Source: Cytobacillus sp. IB215665 (GTDB lineage Bacteria; Bacillota; Bacilli; Bacillales; SM2101). From it: a stretch of 64,000 nt of DNA. Where the stretch lies: positions 1 to 64,000 of the forward strand of contig NZ_JAXBME010000011.1 of assembly GCF_033963835.1 (NCBI RefSeq), read 5' to 3'. A program made the position numbers and the translations under genes. Below, one piece after another: positions 18,858 to 28,368 of this stretch; within the stretch, counting starts at the first letter, position 1; each line of letters opens with the position of its first letter. The notes under the pieces are model-generated. The model searched no databases and was not told where the DNA came from. It worked only from the letters and a program-made list of their open reading frames with translations.

Positions 18858-20669
18858 ATGGGATTAATAGCGCCAACATATTTGTTGTTAAGTATCTTTT
18901 TATTAGTAGTTATCGCTTTTTATTTATTTAGAAAAAAATATCAACAGCAAGTGATTCCATCGACACTGTTATGGCAACAAGTGATGCAAGAGTGGGAAGC
19001 ATCTAAATGGTGGAGGAGGTTGCAGCGTCACATCCTGCTATACTTACAACTGCTAATCCTTTCCATGATTATTATCGCTTTAGCCCAACCGTATTTTAAT
19101 GATTCAGCAATTGAAGGGGATCACATTGTTATCGTGGTAGACACATCAGCATCAATGAGTGCTAAAGAAAAAGAAGAAAGACGTATTGATATAGCAAAAA
19201 ATGAGATTGCAAAAATGATAGATAAATTACAAGCTCAAAAAGTCACAATTATTGGGTCGGGTAAGAAGCCGGAAATATTATTATCACAAGATCCGAATAA
19301 GCAAAACATCCGTAAAGTGATCAGTGATTTACAATTGTCTTATGAGAATGCTAACATTGCTGAAGCAATTCAATATGGAGCTGCGTTATTAGCAGATGAT
19401 ACAGGTGAAATCCAAGTTTTTTCTGATTCGGTTATGGAGGAAGACATAGCTACAATGTTTGTTGACGAGAGGATTGTCGTAAATAACATCGGTACTTCAA
19501 CAAATAATATTTCTTTAAGATCCTTCGGTGTCGGTGAAATTGGTGATGAGATAAGGGCAGTTGCGTCTGTAGCAAATGATTCAGCGAGCAAGGTAATATT
19601 TACAATAAATATTGAGTCGAATGGTAAGCAATTGCATACATCAAAGGAAGAAATTGAGCCTAAAACAATACGTGATATTCAAATTCCTCAACTGCCTGAA
19701 TACGATTATTACAAAGCAACAATTCATGTAAATGATGATTATCAGCTCGATAATAGCAGTGTTGCTTTTATGAATATAAATGATGACCCAACCGTCAATC
19801 TAATAGGTAATGTGAGTCCATTTATATCTAAAGCACTCGTCAATATGAGTAAAGAAGTAGTTCAAGCAGACAGTGTTGATGACCTCACAGACAGTGACGA
19901 AGGAGTTTATATCGTAAGTAATTTACCTGAAGACAAATGGCCCGATGGTCCGTTAATGATTCTGTCACCTACCTTAGGTGGTTCTTATGAAGTAAAAGAA
20001 AAAGTACAACTTGAACAAGCAATTGAAGTGAAGAGTAATGATCCGTTATTTCAATTTGTTAACATGAATAATATTTACGTTCAAAATGCGTACCCACTTG
20101 AAGGTTTAGAACTATCTACAATTGCATCTAGTGGTAAAACGGATCTTATTAGTAAGGGCACATATGAAGGACATCCTATAATTTTCTTGTCCATGGATAT
20201 CGAAGATTCAGATTGGCCTCTACATGCAAGTTTTCCGATCTTTTTATATAATGCGGTCACTTATTTAACTGAGCAGAATTCTCAACTAGGTTATTTTTCT
20301 CCTGGTGAGGTAAGAGACGTTTCTTTATCGACGGATGCGTCAAGTCGTTCTATTCTTAATGAAGATTATGAAGTAGTGAAGGAAATGACTATGGATGATG
20401 GGGTTTTAGCAGTTCCAAATGAACCTGGAATTTATAGGTTTATTGAACGCGGTGAAGATGGACAGAAGGAAAAGTTATTTGCAGTCATCTTAGAGGAAAG
20501 TGAAAAGAAGATGGTGTCTTCAGAAAGTTTTGTCTTAGCTGAATCTGACTCTAAAGCTGAAAACAATACAAGCAAACGGCATAATGTCGCTTCATACTGG
20601 TTTATATTAATTGCCACTATGATATTAATTGTGGAATGGGAGGTGTACCGACGTGGGATTAGAGCTTAA
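18858..20669 (+). CDS. BatA-type membrane protein with vWA domain
   Basis: 603 residues. An N-terminal BatA segment (helix at 8-24, then VIPSTLLWQQVMQEWEASK) is followed by a second helix at about 57-75. An extracellular von Willebrand A domain has the metal site VDTSASMS near 95-102. A final helix lies near 577-595 (SYWFILIATMILIVEWEV). vWA domains bind divalent metal and protein ligands. The gene is translationally linked to both neighbours: AGGTGAG precedes its ATG and its end overlaps the next gene. It is probably a client of the MoxR ATPase. Confidence 0.88.
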   Translation: MGLIAPTYLLLSIFLLVVIAFYLFRKKYQQQVIPSTLLWQQVMQEWEASKWWRRLQRHILLYLQLLILSMIIIALAQPYFNDSAIEGDHIVIVVDTSASMSAKEKEERRIDIAKNEIAKMIDKLQAQKVTIIGSGKKPEILLSQDPNKQNIRKVISDLQLSYENANIAEAIQYGAALLADDTGEIQVFSDSVMEEDIATMFVDERIVVNNIGTSTNNISLRSFGVGEIGDEIRAVASVANDSASKVIFTINIESNGKQLHTSKEEIEPKTIRDIQIPQLPEYDYYKATIHVNDDYQLDNSSVAFMNINDDPTVNLIGNVSPFISKALVNMSKEVVQADSVDDLTDSDEGVYIVSNLPEDKWPDGPLMILSPTLGGSYEVKEKVQLEQAIEVKSNDPLFQFVNMNNIYVQNAYPLEGLELSTIASSGKTDLISKGTYEGHPIIFLSMDIEDSDWPLHASFPIFLYNAVTYLTEQNSQLGYFSPGEVRDVSLSTDASSRSILNEDYEVVKEMTMDDGVLAVPNEPGIYRFIERGEDGQKEKLFAVILEESEKKMVSSESFVLAESDSKAENNTSKRHNVASYWFILIATMILIVEWEVYRRGIRA

Positions 20670-23499
20670 GTATCCTCTCCTGCTCTTACTATTTATACCT
20701 GCAATTATGACGATTGTGTTCTTTGCGAAAGACAAAACACAGCTAGGTAAGATTGAAAAAGTGTCTGTTATCACGCTTAGATCGATCATATATACATTAT
20801 TAATCCTTGCATTGACGGTACCAACTATATTATACCCAATTAATGGAGTGACGACTGTATTTGTCGTCGACCGTTCGGCAAGTGTCGGCCAACAAGAAAT
20901 CAAGATGGTTGGGGCTGTGGAAGATGCGGTAGATAAGAAGGAAGTAGAGGACCGCTATGGTATCGTATCTGTTGCTGATAATGCATCTGTAGTTCGTTCC
21001 ATATCACCAAAACCGCTGAATACGACGCAGTTGCCTGTTATGGAAAAGACAAATTATACAAATCTAGCAGAAGGTATTCAACTCGCTTCGTCTATGCTGT
21101 CGAATGCAGGAGGTAGAGTTGTAGTATTAACAGATGGGAATGAAAACGTAGGTGATGCTTTGCAGGCTACAAAATTTGCAGCACAACAAGGTATAGAAAT
21201 TGATGTAATGCCATTTGCACCTACAACTAAAACTGATGTAGCGATAGAAAGCCTTGAAGTACCATCTACATTATATGTAGGGGAACAAGCCAAGCTTAGT
21301 ATAGATATTGAAAGTAATCAAGATATGAACGCTACTCTTCAAATCACAAAAAATAATGAACAAATTATTAGTGAAAAGATTGATGTAAAGCAAGGAAGAA
21401 ACAGTTATTCCTTTTCTCATATTGTAGATTCTACTACATTACATTCATATAAAGCAGAAATCATTGCAGAAGGTGATGAAGTACAACAAAATAATGCTGC
21501 CCATGCTGTTGCTACAGTAAAAGGGACACCAACTATTTTGATCGTTGAAGGCAACGAAGGTGATGGGGATAATTTAGCAAACGCGATTAATTCAGCGAGC
21601 TTGAATATAGAAAAAATTAAACCAGAGTTATTGCCTACCAATATTGCTGCTCTGCTACAATATGACTCAATCGTCTTTGCTAATGTTTCAGCTACAAAGG
21701 TCAGCCAATCACAAATGGAAATGATTAAAACGGCTGTAAATGATTTCGGTGTAGGTTTCATCATGACAGGTGGTATGGAAAGCTTCGGTCTTGGTGGATA
21801 TTTTAAAACACCGATTGAGGATATTCTTCCTGTGGATATGGAGCTTAAAGGTAAACAAGAAATGCCGTCCTTAGGAATGGTCATTGTGTTAGATCGTTCA
21901 GGAAGTATGGCAGGTTATAAAATGGACCTTGCTAAAGAAGCTGCTGCACGTACGGTTGAATTATTAAGAGATAAAGATACTCTTGGTTTTATCGCTTTTG
22001 ACGACAAACCATGGCAAATTGTTGAAACTGCACCTCTAGATGATAAACAAGAGGTAGTAGATAGTATTCGTTCAATTCAGGAAGGTGGAGGGACAGCTAT
22101 TTTTCCCGCTTTACAGCAAGCGTATGAACAATTAACTCCTCTAGAGTTAAAACGAAAACACATCATTTTATTAACAGACGGTCAATCTGCAACGAATGCT
22201 GACTATAACTCATTAATATCTGATGGATTAAATGACAATATTACGATTTCGACTGTTGCAATTGGCTCAGATGCAGACCGAAGATTACTTGAATCTCTAG
22301 CAATGGAAGGAAATGGGCGTTTCTACGATGTTGCTGATGCCTCAACAATTCCTAGTATATTGTCTAGAGAAACGGCTTTGACTACTAGAACATACATTGA
22401 AGATAATCCTTTTTATCCTACACCAATTGCAGGTACAAGTGTATCGCAATTGTTTGGCGAGGGCATTCCGAAAATGAATGCTTATATTGCGACGACAGAA
22501 AAGGGAAGGGCTGAAACAGTTCTTACATCTGAAAAGGGTGACCCAGTGCTAACTCGTTGGAAATCCGGTTTAGGTAAAACAATAGCTTGGACGTCTGATC
22601 TAAAAGGTGAATGGGCAGGAGCTTGGCCAGCATGGAATGAGTGGCCTGTTATGTGGAATGATCTAATTACGTGGACGTTACCTACATTTCAACAGGATGC
22701 GTATGATGTTGTTCAAACTACAAATGGCAAAGAAGTAGTACTAACGATTGAATCAGCCGACACAGATTTAATGCCATTAGAGAGCAAGCTTGTGGACGAC
22801 CGTGGTTCAGAGGTTGATGCAGAGTTACGGAGTATAGCTCCAGGAAAGTATGAAATGAGCTTTGCTGCTGAACCTGGAATTCATTATTTGCAATTAATGA
22901 AGCGTGAAGGAGAAGAAATTAAGAGTACTTTTAACAAAGCTATAGTAGTTCCATATTCAAAAGAGTTTGAAGTAAAAAAAGAAAATGATCCATTACTTCA
23001 AGACATTGTAACGGTTGGGAATGGTAAGCTATTAGAGAGTCCTGAACAAGCATTTCGAGAGTTAACTAATAAAAATGTGAAAAAGCAAACAATTGAAGAA
23101 CTATTACTGTTACTAGCCTTCTTCCTTTTTATATTAGAAATTGCTATAAGAAGATTTGGGATACAGCCGTTTATTGCCAAAGTAGCTACCATGCGCTCAA
23201 AACAACAACATGAAGCTGCTGTCCAAAATGAAAAAATAGAAAAAACGTTCGGAAGATTACAAGAAAAGAAAAAGGTATCTACACAACGTAGCCATCGAGT
23301 AGCGAATAAGAATATGACTAAAGATGGAACAGTAACAAAGAATGTTAGTAACAAGCCTATTTCTGCTGTTAAGCAAAAGGAAAATAAGATTCTCAAAAAT
23401 AATGGTGATATTAAGTCGAACAGTAAAGTTGATCAAACCGATGATCATGAGGCTCGGCTAGAGCGATTATTAAAAGCAAAAAATAAACGACGACGTTAA
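20653..23499 (+). CDS. Large vWA/glutamine-amidotransferase-like membrane protein
   Basis: About 948 residues. Two N-terminal helices (LLLLLFIPAIMTIVFF; LRSIIYTLLILALTVP) are followed by a first vWA-like domain (VVDRSASVG) and an immunoglobulin-like stretch. Next comes a GATase1-like domain (TPTILIVEGNEGDG ... MTGGMESFGLGGY), then a second vWA domain with MIDAS motif VLDRSGSMAGYK near 415-425 and GGGTAIFPAL. A helix lies near 815 and a basic cytoplasmic tail ends the protein. GTG 20653 fits the GGGAGGTG site and the family start VGLELKYPLL; it overlaps the previous gene by 17 bases. It ends the operon; function is likely in envelope assembly or sensing. Confidence 0.88.
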   Translation: MGLELKYPLLLLLFIPAIMTIVFFAKDKTQLGKIEKVSVITLRSIIYTLLILALTVPTILYPINGVTTVFVVDRSASVGQQEIKMVGAVEDAVDKKEVEDRYGIVSVADNASVVRSISPKPLNTTQLPVMEKTNYTNLAEGIQLASSMLSNAGGRVVVLTDGNENVGDALQATKFAAQQGIEIDVMPFAPTTKTDVAIESLEVPSTLYVGEQAKLSIDIESNQDMNATLQITKNNEQIISEKIDVKQGRNSYSFSHIVDSTTLHSYKAEIIAEGDEVQQNNAAHAVATVKGTPTILIVEGNEGDGDNLANAINSASLNIEKIKPELLPTNIAALLQYDSIVFANVSATKVSQSQMEMIKTAVNDFGVGFIMTGGMESFGLGGYFKTPIEDILPVDMELKGKQEMPSLGMVIVLDRSGSMAGYKMDLAKEAAARTVELLRDKDTLGFIAFDDKPWQIVETAPLDDKQEVVDSIRSIQEGGGTAIFPALQQAYEQLTPLELKRKHIILLTDGQSATNADYNSLISDGLNDNITISTVAIGSDADRRLLESLAMEGNGRFYDVADASTIPSILSRETALTTRTYIEDNPFYPTPIAGTSVSQLFGEGIPKMNAYIATTEKGRAETVLTSEKGDPVLTRWKSGLGKTIAWTSDLKGEWAGAWPAWNEWPVMWNDLITWTLPTFQQDAYDVVQTTNGKEVVLTIESADTDLMPLESKLVDDRGSEVDAELRSIAPGKYEMSFAAEPGIHYLQLMKREGEEIKSTFNKAIVVPYSKEFEVKKENDPLLQDIVTVGNGKLLESPEQAFRELTNKNVKKQTIEELLLLLAFFLFILEIAIRRFGIQPFIAKVATMRSKQQHEAAVQNEKIEKTFGRLQEKKKVSTQRSHRVANKNMTKDGTVTKNVSNKPISAVKQKENKILKNNGDIKSNSKVDQTDDHEARLERLLKAKNKRRR

Positions 23500-23671
23500 T
23501 TGTGACAATTTAATGTCTGTGACATTTCTTTCTTTACGATGAATAGTGCAATATACTATCTTTAATGTTGGAGTGTGGTGTATTTTTCTATTATAATCAT
23601 TAATGGTTGAAAAAATTGACTGTATAAGATGGGTATCTTTGACAGTTAATGCGAAGAAAGGAATCGATCGT

Positions 23672-24265
23672 ATGACAAAAAAATATCTTGTTTTTATCAC
23701 AATGTCTTTATTATTTATCCTAGCTGGATGCGGAAATACTGAATCAGATAAGGCTGCAATTCCGAATCAGGTGCAATATCCTGTTGAAGACTTTACTTTT
23801 ACTGACCAAAACAGTGAGCCATTTGGGCTTAACGACTTAGAAGGAAAAGTATGGGTAGCCGATTTTATTTTTACTAATTGTACGACAGTATGTTCTCCGA
23901 TGACTGCAAATATGGCAAGATTACAACGTATGTTAGAAGAGGAAGGAATAGAAGGCATTGAATTCGTATCCTTTAGCGTAGACCCTGAAGTGGATGCCCC
24001 AGAAATACTAGAGGAATATGGGACGAAGTTTGATGCGAATTTTGACAACTGGCATTTTTTAACTGGATATGAGCAAGGTTTTATCGAGGAGTTTGCAACA
24101 AGTAACTTTAAGACAATTGTCCAAAAGCCGAAAAATGAAGATCAAGTTATACATGGTACCGACTTTTATTTAGTTGATCAAACCGGTACAATTATTAAGT
24201 ATTATTCAGGAGTAACAGATACACCATATGACGAAATCGTTTCGCATATTAAATTGCTGCAATAG
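23672..24265 (+). CDS. ypmQ: SCO1/SenC copper-handling lipoprotein
   Basis: A 197-residue thioredoxin-fold lipoprotein. The signal peptide ends LFILAG with Cys20 lipidated. The copper-binding CxxxC motif is CTTVC (Cys70, Cys74), and the distal His lies in VIHGTDFY. SCO proteins deliver copper to the Cu-A centre of cytochrome c oxidase outside the membrane. GAAAGGAATCG precedes ATG 23672; the same frame extends upstream without a better start. In Bacillus subtilis the homologue (ypmQ, also called scuA) is followed by ypmR and ypmS, as here. Confidence 0.93.
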   Translation: MTKKYLVFITMSLLFILAGCGNTESDKAAIPNQVQYPVEDFTFTDQNSEPFGLNDLEGKVWVADFIFTNCTTVCSPMTANMARLQRMLEEEGIEGIEFVSFSVDPEVDAPEILEEYGTKFDANFDNWHFLTGYEQGFIEEFATSNFKTIVQKPKNEDQVIHGTDFYLVDQTGTIIKYYSGVTDTPYDEIVSHIKLLQ

Positions 24266-24294
24266 ATTAATGGTGATTTAGTAAATATTAACAC

Positions 24295-24332
24295 AACGTC
24301 GGTGGTTCATTTTATGAGTCATCGACGTTTTT
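24295..24332 (+). terminator. Terminator after sco1
   Basis: The hairpin AACGTCG (24295-24301) pairs with CGACGTT (24323-24329), followed by TTTG. The inner GTTCAT-ATGAGT stem resembles those after copZ and the degV-like gene. Confidence 0.75.
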
Positions 24333-24532
24333 GATTAACATACAATATAGGGATGAAAAATTTAGGTTATATTTAGAAAAAGAAGGAATTTATCTTGTCT
24401 ATGTCAAAATAATTAAGACCTCACTGTGTTCCTAAATTACCAATAATTTTTCATATGAATGCTACATGTTACAAATTACAAGTCACAAACTAATGATACT
24501 TAACCTATATCGTAAAGCTTGAGGGTGTTGTC

Positions 24533-25321
24533 ATGAAAATCAGGTTTTGGATAGTATGTATTAGTTGCTGCATCTTATTGGTAAATCATCATGCCTATGC
24601 AGAGATGAGTGAAGCAGATGTAATAAAACATGAAGCAAAACGAGTAAAAGACGCGTCAAGTGGCGTTGTTTCTCTCGTTGCACTTGGGGATTCTATAACA
24701 AAAGGTGTTGGAGATAGCTCTGGAATGGGTGGGTATCCTGGCTTTTTGAAGGAGTTATTGATAAAGGAAAGTTATGTACATAAAGTTACAATGAATAATT
24801 TCGGTAAACGAGGTTTGCGTAGTTCGCAATTATTAGAGCTCGTTAAACAAAATGAAATTATTCACTCCTTAAAGAATGCAGATATAGTCGTAGCTACGAT
24901 AGGTGGCAATGATATTATGAAGGTGGTTCGTGATAACTATTTCGAGCTAACAATTCCAATGTTCGATAAGCAACAACAAAACTATGAAAAAAATATAGGC
25001 GAAATATTAGCAGCTATAAGAAGTGAAAACCCCTTTTGCATTATCGTTATCATTGGATTGTATAATCCATTTAGTGTTTGGTTTGATAATTTGGAAGAAA
25101 TAAATATAATTATGCGAAAATGGGATGAAGTAAGCAAACAAATTGCTTTGAGCCACAAACAGACCCTTTTTGTGGAAATTGGAGATTTATTTGAAAAGAA
25201 TACGAAAGCGTTACTAAATAACGATTATTTTCATCCCAATACATTGGGTTATCAACTAATTGCAGAAAGAGTGTATGATAGCTTGAAACAACGCTACCAA
25301 CAATTTCAAAGGAGTTTTTAA
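24533..25321 (+). CDS. ypmR: SGNH/GDSL-family esterase (YpmR-like)
   Basis: A 262-residue exported hydrolase. An N-terminal signal peptide covers about 23 residues (ends HHAYA). Block I is ALGDSITKG with catalytic Ser54, block II contains the Gly in NNFGKRG, block III is GGND, and the C-terminal NDYFHPNTLGY carries the catalytic Asp/His. It probably hydrolyses an ester in the envelope; the substrate is unknown. GAGGGTG precedes the ATG. The position between sco1 and the DUF2140 gene matches ypmR. Confidence 0.88.
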   Translation: MKIRFWIVCISCCILLVNHHAYAEMSEADVIKHEAKRVKDASSGVVSLVALGDSITKGVGDSSGMGGYPGFLKELLIKESYVHKVTMNNFGKRGLRSSQLLELVKQNEIIHSLKNADIVVATIGGNDIMKVVRDNYFELTIPMFDKQQQNYEKNIGEILAAIRSENPFCIIVIIGLYNPFSVWFDNLEEINIIMRKWDEVSKQIALSHKQTLFVEIGDLFEKNTKALLNNDYFHPNTLGYQLIAERVYDSLKQRYQQFQRSF

Positions 25322-25346
25322 GCTAAAATTTAATTAAGTAGGGATT

Positions 25347-25937
25347 ATGATGAAAGAACAATATTGGAAGTGGCTTTTTTTAGGACTATTGACAATAAAT
25401 ATAATTGTTGTTTTTTATGTTAGTTATTTAATCATGCAGTCGGATGATCATGTCCGATTAGAAGAACGATCTACAACAGATAATGAATATTCAGAATTTT
25501 TGATAAGAACGAACAAACAAGAACTTAATGAATTAATCAATTATAATATTAAAAAACAATCGAAAGATCAACCAATTGAATACGAAGTGATTCTAGGAGA
25601 AACTGTTGAGCTTATAGGAACAGTTTCAATGTTTGGGAATAAAATAAATATGGTAATGGACTTTATTCCTGATCTGCAGGAAGATGGTACGATTGTTTTA
25701 CAACAACAATCGATGTCAGTTGGGAACCTTCAAATACCAGTATCTGCTATATTAAAATATATTAGTAATCATTATCCTATACCAGATTGGATTACCATTC
25801 AGCCTTCACAGAAGCTTATAAATGTTAACTTTAACGAATTACAGATAGATGATGATGGAATGAAAATGAAATTTAATAAATTTGACTTAGCAAATGATCA
25901 TATTGAGATGGTTTTATTATTTCCAGCTTTAAACTAA
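25347..25937 (+). CDS. ypmS: YpmS family (DUF2140) membrane-anchored protein
   Basis: 196 residues. An uncleaved N-terminal helix lies at about 9-31 (WLFLGLLTINIIVVFYVSYLIM), followed by an extracellular domain of alternating beta strands (EVILGETVELIGTVSMFG; GTIVLQQQSMSVGNLQIPVSAIL). This is the DUF2140/YpmS pattern. It starts 25 bases after the SGNH gene, so the two are likely co-transcribed. The function is not known; pairing with YpmR suggests envelope lipid or polymer handling. Confidence 0.85.
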   Translation: MMKEQYWKWLFLGLLTINIIVVFYVSYLIMQSDDHVRLEERSTTDNEYSEFLIRTNKQELNELINYNIKKQSKDQPIEYEVILGETVELIGTVSMFGNKINMVMDFIPDLQEDGTIVLQQQSMSVGNLQIPVSAILKYISNHYPIPDWITIQPSQKLINVNFNELQIDDDGMKMKFNKFDLANDHIEMVLLFPALN

Positions 25938-25973
25938 GTGTAGTATCGAGATTTACTGAACACACGTTACTAA

Positions 25974-26097
25974 AGGTTGTTTTCAAATTAGTACTATAAA
26001 AAGTGTTTTATATTGTTAGAAAAGACTACACGAAATTTAGTTGTGTAAGTGTATACCTCTTAATACTAATAACAACAATTAATGCGAAAGCAGACTT
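25974..26097 (+). repeat. Intergenic repeat family, copy 4
   Basis: A degenerate forward copy. The end GGTTGTTTTCAAATTAGTAC is near 25975, and the other end AACAACAATTAATGCGAAAG at 26075-26094 is well conserved. Confidence 0.5.
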
Positions 26098-26199
26098 ATT
26101 AAAGATTTCTTGGTGCTACCCCCACAAACTGCAAAATATTAGTCGAATCATATGTTAAACGGTAAATCGACCATATTTTTTTTGGAGGGAGCATGGAAG

Positions 26200-26388
26200 A
26201 TGCAAGTAAAAGGACAATTCCACAATTATATGCAAGGGACGTTTAATGACATCATAGCAGAAATAGATAAGTTAGCGAATTTTGCGAAAAATCCCAATGT
26301 ACTTAATGAGATAGAAATTGAAAAGTTAGAACTGAGCTTAAAGCAAAATGTGAAAGCGATTGAATATTTAACGACCGAACAACAATGA
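26200..26388 (+). CDS. Small hypothetical protein
   Basis: 62 residues with no recognised family. It is helical and acidic, with a heptad-like second half (EIEIEKLELSLKQNVKAIEYL) that may form a coiled coil. The GGAGGGA site at 26184-26190 selects ATG 26200; the frame is open further upstream to 26152 but without a site. A strong terminator follows 30 bases after the stop, supporting a real transcript. It lies in the ypmS-msrAB interval. Confidence 0.65.
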   Translation: MQVKGQFHNYMQGTFNDIIAEIDKLANFAKNPNVLNEIEIEKLELSLKQNVKAIEYLTTEQQ

Positions 26389-26419
26389 AATCTTTCTTCA
26401 TATTCATGATTAAGAATAA

Positions 26420-26448
26420 CAATAGGTGGGGAATTTACCCCACCTATA
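26420..26448 (+). terminator. Terminator after small gene
   Basis: The short strong hairpin AGGTGGGG-AATTTA-CCCCACCT is followed by an A/T-rich tail. It sits 30 bases past the stop of the 62-residue protein gene. Confidence 0.75.
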
Positions 26449-26692
26449 TATAAAAGAACAATTATTTTGTTATCTTCATTTATAAAAGCCAAGAGGTTTT
26501 TGCTATTGTTGTATCGTTCTCTAAAAGTTAGTTTTCCGATCATAAACATAGAAAGAACGAGTGACACAAGAACCATTAGACAAATAGATTAAAAAAACTT
26601 AATTTAAAACCCCGTACATGTCCGTTCATTTCTTCCTTTACTTCTTCTATATGAGTATGAGAGTATGCCCAAACAAACTTGAAATATATATG

Positions 26693-26812
26693 TTAATTGT
26701 TTGAATCTTTTAAACGCCTTACTTCATCTTCCAATTGGTTTATCCGCCTATTTATACGATAAAAAATTGGAGCATATACAATAGCAATAAAGATAACAAT
26801 ACCCCAAGACAA
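26693..26812 (-). CDS. Small single-helix membrane protein, 39 residues
   Basis: A short minus-strand gene. TTG start at 26812 with AAAGGTG 9 bases upstream. The protein has a membrane helix at about 3-18 (SWGIVIFIAIVYAPIFY) followed by a charged, helical tail rich in Arg, Glu and Leu (RINRRINQLEDEVRRLK). The amphipathic tail could form a coiled coil on the cytoplasmic face. I do not recognise a family. The good ribosome-binding site and sensible topology argue for a real gene. Confidence 0.55.
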   Translation of the reverse strand: MSWGIVIFIAIVYAPIFYRINRRINQLEDEVRRLKDSNN

Positions 26813-27142
26813 GTATCATCACACCTTTGTTAATTTTTTTGTATAATTATAGCATTACTACCGAACAATTCCAATATGTGAAACTGCTAAGCAATCTTTA
26901 GCGTTATACTATATAGTTTTTAAGACTAACAATAATCATATATAATTTTATGATTCATCATAAGGGATTTTATGGTATATTAGTAAACCGCTATTTTCTA
27001 ATAATACTTATATAAATTTTATTAACGTAGTAGTTATTGAATTGGCATGAGGAAAAGTGGCAATTTAACTAACCCAATTTTTTCTATGTCAATAAATATA
27101 TAATTTAAGCTATCAATACTATCAGTAATAGCATCAGCGCAA
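26813..27142. other. AT-rich intergenic region
   Basis: No gene, hairpin or repeat that I can support. The region is strongly AT-rich and may contain promoters for the flanking small genes. Confidence 0.4.
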
Positions 27143-27289
27143 TTGTTATATTATGATGCAATTATCGTCGATGAGCTTGGTTTAGGGGGATATGAAATAT
27201 CTTTTTATATGTTCTTTATAATATTAATATTTGGGTTTATTAACCCAATCATCTTTCTTGCAGGAGACAGTAAACAAATTGACAACTAA
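27143..27289 (+). pseudogene. Short hydrophobic reading frame, possible membrane protein remnant
   Basis: The frame from TTG 27143 encodes 48 residues with a membrane-like helix (YMFFIILIFGFINPIIFLAG) and stops at 27289. It stays open upstream to an in-frame stop near 27104, without a ribosome-binding site. It may be the decayed end of a small membrane protein or chance coding potential. Confidence 0.3.
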
Positions 27290-27429
27290 TATAGCAATGA
27301 GCCATGCTTTCGGAACGTCTTAAAATAAAATAAGCTGATTTTTGAGTTATTGATAAATACCAAATAATAGTTAGTAACTATGATAAGAACTTCTAAGTTT
27401 GTTAGTTCAATCACTACATTAATTATATA

Positions 27430-28050
27430 TTATTCAAATTCACCATGATTTAATGCATCAGGATAAACATCTGTTTTGAATATTTTTCCTGTGGAATCGT
27501 TTTTAATGAATACTAGAACCTTATTATCTTCTAATTTCACACTATTAAAGAGTTGATAATACATAGCTGCCCTCCCTATGTCTATTGAAGCAAAGCTATC
27601 ATTACTGTTCTCATACTGTTCGCGGTCAACTAATAAAGTGAATTCAGAAAATGACTGATTATGGATGACGTCTTTTATCGATACAAAATTGCCAAATTTA
27701 TTATGTTCAATCCATTCAATCGTCTCTAATAGACTATTGTACATTTCCTGCTTCATTTCCTTAAATTTTGATGTAGTCATAGTGCACGTAACAGAACCGT
27801 CACTGTTATAATTTACTTCAGTAATTCCATCAGAAGCTACCAACTCAATATCATTTCCTACGAATAATGCAATTGGTAATGTTATTTTTACATCTAGTGG
27901 TTCTTTGTTGAGATCAACCGGTTCCTTTTCAGCTCCTGTAATGACCACTTCAGTTTCATTGTATTTTTCAGGCTGTGATACATCAAATTGACTACTACAA
28001 GAAGATAAATAAATGGTAATTATAGCAAGATATAAAAGCTGTTTTCTCAT
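27430..28050 (-). CDS. Hypothetical lipoprotein
   Basis: A 206-residue predicted lipoprotein with no family I recognise. The signal peptide MRKQLLYLAIITIYLSS precedes Cys18 (YLSSC). The mature part is acidic, with a mixed alpha/beta composition and a central helix (KFKEMKQEMYNSLLETIEWIE). The minus-strand AAGGAGGTG site points to ATG 28050. It is monocistronic and divergent from msrAB. Confidence 0.7.
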   Translation of the reverse strand: MRKQLLYLAIITIYLSSCSSQFDVSQPEKYNETEVVITGAEKEPVDLNKEPLDVKITLPIALFVGNDIELVASDGITEVNYNSDGSVTCTMTTSKFKEMKQEMYNSLLETIEWIEHNKFGNFVSIKDVIHNQSFSEFTLLVDREQYENSNDSFASIDIGRAAMYYQLFNSVKLEDNKVLVFIKNDSTGKIFKTDVYPDALNHGEFE

Positions 28051-28368
28051 GATTTTAAACACCTCCTTATAATTATTGTCTAAGAATTTTTATGGCATAG
28101 GTTGTAGTGTTATTTTTTCTATGAAAAACAACTATCAATGAGAAAACAGCTAATTAAATATACAAAACTGGGAAAATAATAATCCAGAACAGCGCTAAAA
28201 AAATTATTGACTTTTAGCTAATAACGATAAGTTACGCCACATTCTTGTGCAATCATTTAATTATCGTGGAGCTCGATATTCGCATAATTGTATTATAAGC
28301 TCAATCTTTTGCATTTTCTTATAAAAAAAATGTATCATCAATTACATACAATTGAAAGGTGTGTTTAG
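28051..28368. other. Divergent promoter region of lipoprotein gene and msrAB
   Basis: About 320 bases between two divergent genes, AT-rich. Promoters for both should lie here. I see no riboswitch or strong operator. Confidence 0.4.

Noticed and set aside
26226-26576. 116-codon minus-strand frame
   Set aside because: Spans a terminator and is antisense to a supported small gene.
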